Part shown: piece by piece, positions 5,469 to 6,218 of the stretch
Position numbering within the stretch: position 1 is the first letter of the stretch
Layout: each line of letters opens with the position of its first letter
NCBI RefSeq assembly: GCF_003436275.1
Contig: NZ_QSOP01000035.1
Coordinates: forward strand, 1-6,218
DNA: 6,218 nucleotides
Direction of reading: 5' to 3'
Source: Collinsella sp. TM09-10AT
Lineage (GTDB): Bacteria; Actinomycetota; Coriobacteriia; Coriobacteriales; Coriobacteriaceae
Notes under the pieces: model-generated
Database searches by the model: none
What the model saw: the letters and a program-made list of their open reading frames with translations, nothing else
What the model was told of the DNA's origin: nothing
Program-made: the position numbers and the translations under genes

Positions 5469-6119
5469 ATGGGAACGGGTCAAAACATAAAGGCTCTTCG
5501 CAAGCGCGAGCAGCTCACGCAAGAGGAGTTCGCGGCACTCATCGGCGTCTCCAAAGAAACGGTATGCCGTTGGGAAAAGGACCGCTATGCCATCCGCCGG
5601 TCAACATTGCTCAAGATCGTATCGAAATTCAATCTGCCGCTCGACGATCTCACATCTGAAACCGCAGGGCTTGCCGCAAAGCTCGACTACGAGGGGCAGA
5701 AGCGGAAATCCAAGGAAACTACTACTGACTCCCTTTGCGATGTATTTAAAATCCAGATGAATGGAGGCAGAACGGGACTTAAGCAGACCGGAACAACGGC
5801 GCTCCCCTCATCCGTATTCAAAAACCATCGCGGGTGCTTTTTTGTTCAAATGGACACATCTGCCATGTCCAAATGCTATCCGATAGGATCCCTTCTCCTG
5901 GTGGACCCCAACCTGAAACCCTGGAACGGATGCTCCGTCATCGCCTTGGCCGATAATTCCAGAATGGTCATACGGCGATATAGCACCGGCACGAACACAG
6001 TGATGCTGTCATCCTACTCATATCGCACGTCGGAACCGGATATTGTGCTGGACAAACGCCGAATCAGGATTCTCGGAGTCATCGTCTGGTTTCAGGCATC
6101 CCATGACCTGAGCATCTAA
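5469..6119 (+). CDS. XRE (Cro/CI)-type HTH regulator with LexA/S24-like domain lacking the catalytic dyad
   Basis: A 216-aa DNA-binding protein. Residues 6-61 form a Cro/CI HTH: LTQEEFAALIG (16-26), then recognition helix SKETVCRWEKD (28-38), then the usual fifth-helix region ending NLPLDDL. A polar linker (about 72-115) leads to a C-terminal domain resembling LexA/CI S24 peptidases: FFVQMD (124-129), YPIGSLLLVDP (137-147), VIRRY (167-171) and ILGVIVWF (201-208). Aligning to the family GDSM...PDG and VKRL motifs puts Ala132 at the nucleophile Ser and Arg169 at the general-base Lys, so self-cleavage is unlikely and the domain probably serves dimerisation or sensing. The ATG at 5469 lies 1 nt after the stop of the deiminase paralogue with no clear ribosome site, suggesting translational coupling. 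It probably controls its own operon and perhaps the divergent arc operon; no target is shown by the sequence. Confidence 0.85.
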   Translation: MGTGQNIKALRKREQLTQEEFAALIGVSKETVCRWEKDRYAIRRSTLLKIVSKFNLPLDDLTSETAGLAAKLDYEGQKRKSKETTTDSLCDVFKIQMNGGRTGLKQTGTTALPSSVFKNHRGCFFVQMDTSAMSKCYPIGSLLLVDPNLKPWNGCSVIALADNSRMVIRRYSTGTNTVMLSSYSYRTSEPDIVLDKRRIRILGVIVWFQASHDLSI

Positions 6120-6164
6120 TCAGATTGGCTCTTATTCGCCTTCCTCATTTGCTCGCGCTCCAAA

Positions 6165-6201
6165 CAGCAAAAGCCCCGCAGTCGGAGCGGACTGCGGGGC
6201 T
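6165..6201 (-). terminator. Hairpin terminator, oriented for a convergent minus-strand gene
   Basis: AGCCCCGCAGTC (6172-6183) pairs perfectly with 6190-6201, a 12-bp stem with a 6-nt loop. Read on the minus strand the stem is followed by TTTTGCTGTTT; on the plus strand the stem is followed by CATGAAG, with no T-run. It therefore looks like an intrinsic terminator for a gene entering from the right, and may also slow or stop transcripts coming from the HTH regulator, whose stop is 52 nt before the stem. The 45 nt between that stop and this element (6120-6164) show no gene or other structure. Confidence 0.8.
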
Positions 6202-6218
6202 CATGAAGAGAGGCTAGT

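Noticed and set aside
1..6218. CRISPR arrays, tRNA or rRNA genes, insertion sequences, phage attachment sites
   Set aside because: No regular spaced repeats, no cloverleaf or rRNA-like sequence, and no transposase or integrase reading frame were seen. The CI-like regulator alone is not evidence of a prophage.

Overview
The window holds a catabolic arginine deiminase (ADI) locus. It looks like an anaerobic, moderately high-GC actinobacterium of the gut Coriobacteriia type (Collinsella or a relative). That placement is an inference from protein character, from codon choice in the arc genes (mostly GC-ending, Ile almost always ATC/ATT) and from the combination of an arc operon with a YfcC-type carrier. 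The genus is not proven by anything in the window.

Minus strand, right to left: a YfcC/ArcD-like carrier (3939-2503), arginine deiminase arcA (2460-1216), catabolic ornithine carbamoyltransferase arcB (1129-122) and the first 32 codons of carbamate kinase arcC (98-1, running off the left edge). Gaps are 42, 86 and 23 nt, so this is one operon. ArcA converts arginine to citrulline and ammonia. ArcB phosphorolyses citrulline to ornithine and carbamoyl phosphate. ArcC uses carbamoyl phosphate to make ATP. The membrane protein probably exchanges arginine for ornithine. A strong GC hairpin lies between arcA and arcB.

Positions 3940-4216 form a divergent control region with a very AT-rich core (about 22% GC over 4051-4110). 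It contains an imperfect direct repeat (4055-4075 and 4138-4161). One copy overlaps a TTGACA facing the arc operon and the other overlaps a TATGAT facing the plus-strand genes. A 21-bp near-perfect palindrome (4087-4107) lies between them.

Plus strand: a second, divergent arginine-deiminase-family protein (4217-5467), followed after one nucleotide by a Cro/CI-type HTH regulator with a LexA/S24-like C-terminal domain (5469-6119). The deiminase paralogue keeps the Asp, Glu, His, Asp and Cys of the catalytic set. It has lost the Arg near the catalytic Cys, the QWNDG loop and the N-terminal lid. The regulator appears to have lost the Ser/Lys peptidase dyad.

The most interesting reading is that these two genes form a small guanidino-compound sensing or processing module that controls, or is co-controlled with, the neighbouring arc operon. 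That is a hypothesis. A hairpin terminator at 6165-6201 has its T-tract on the minus strand and implies a convergent gene just beyond the right edge.
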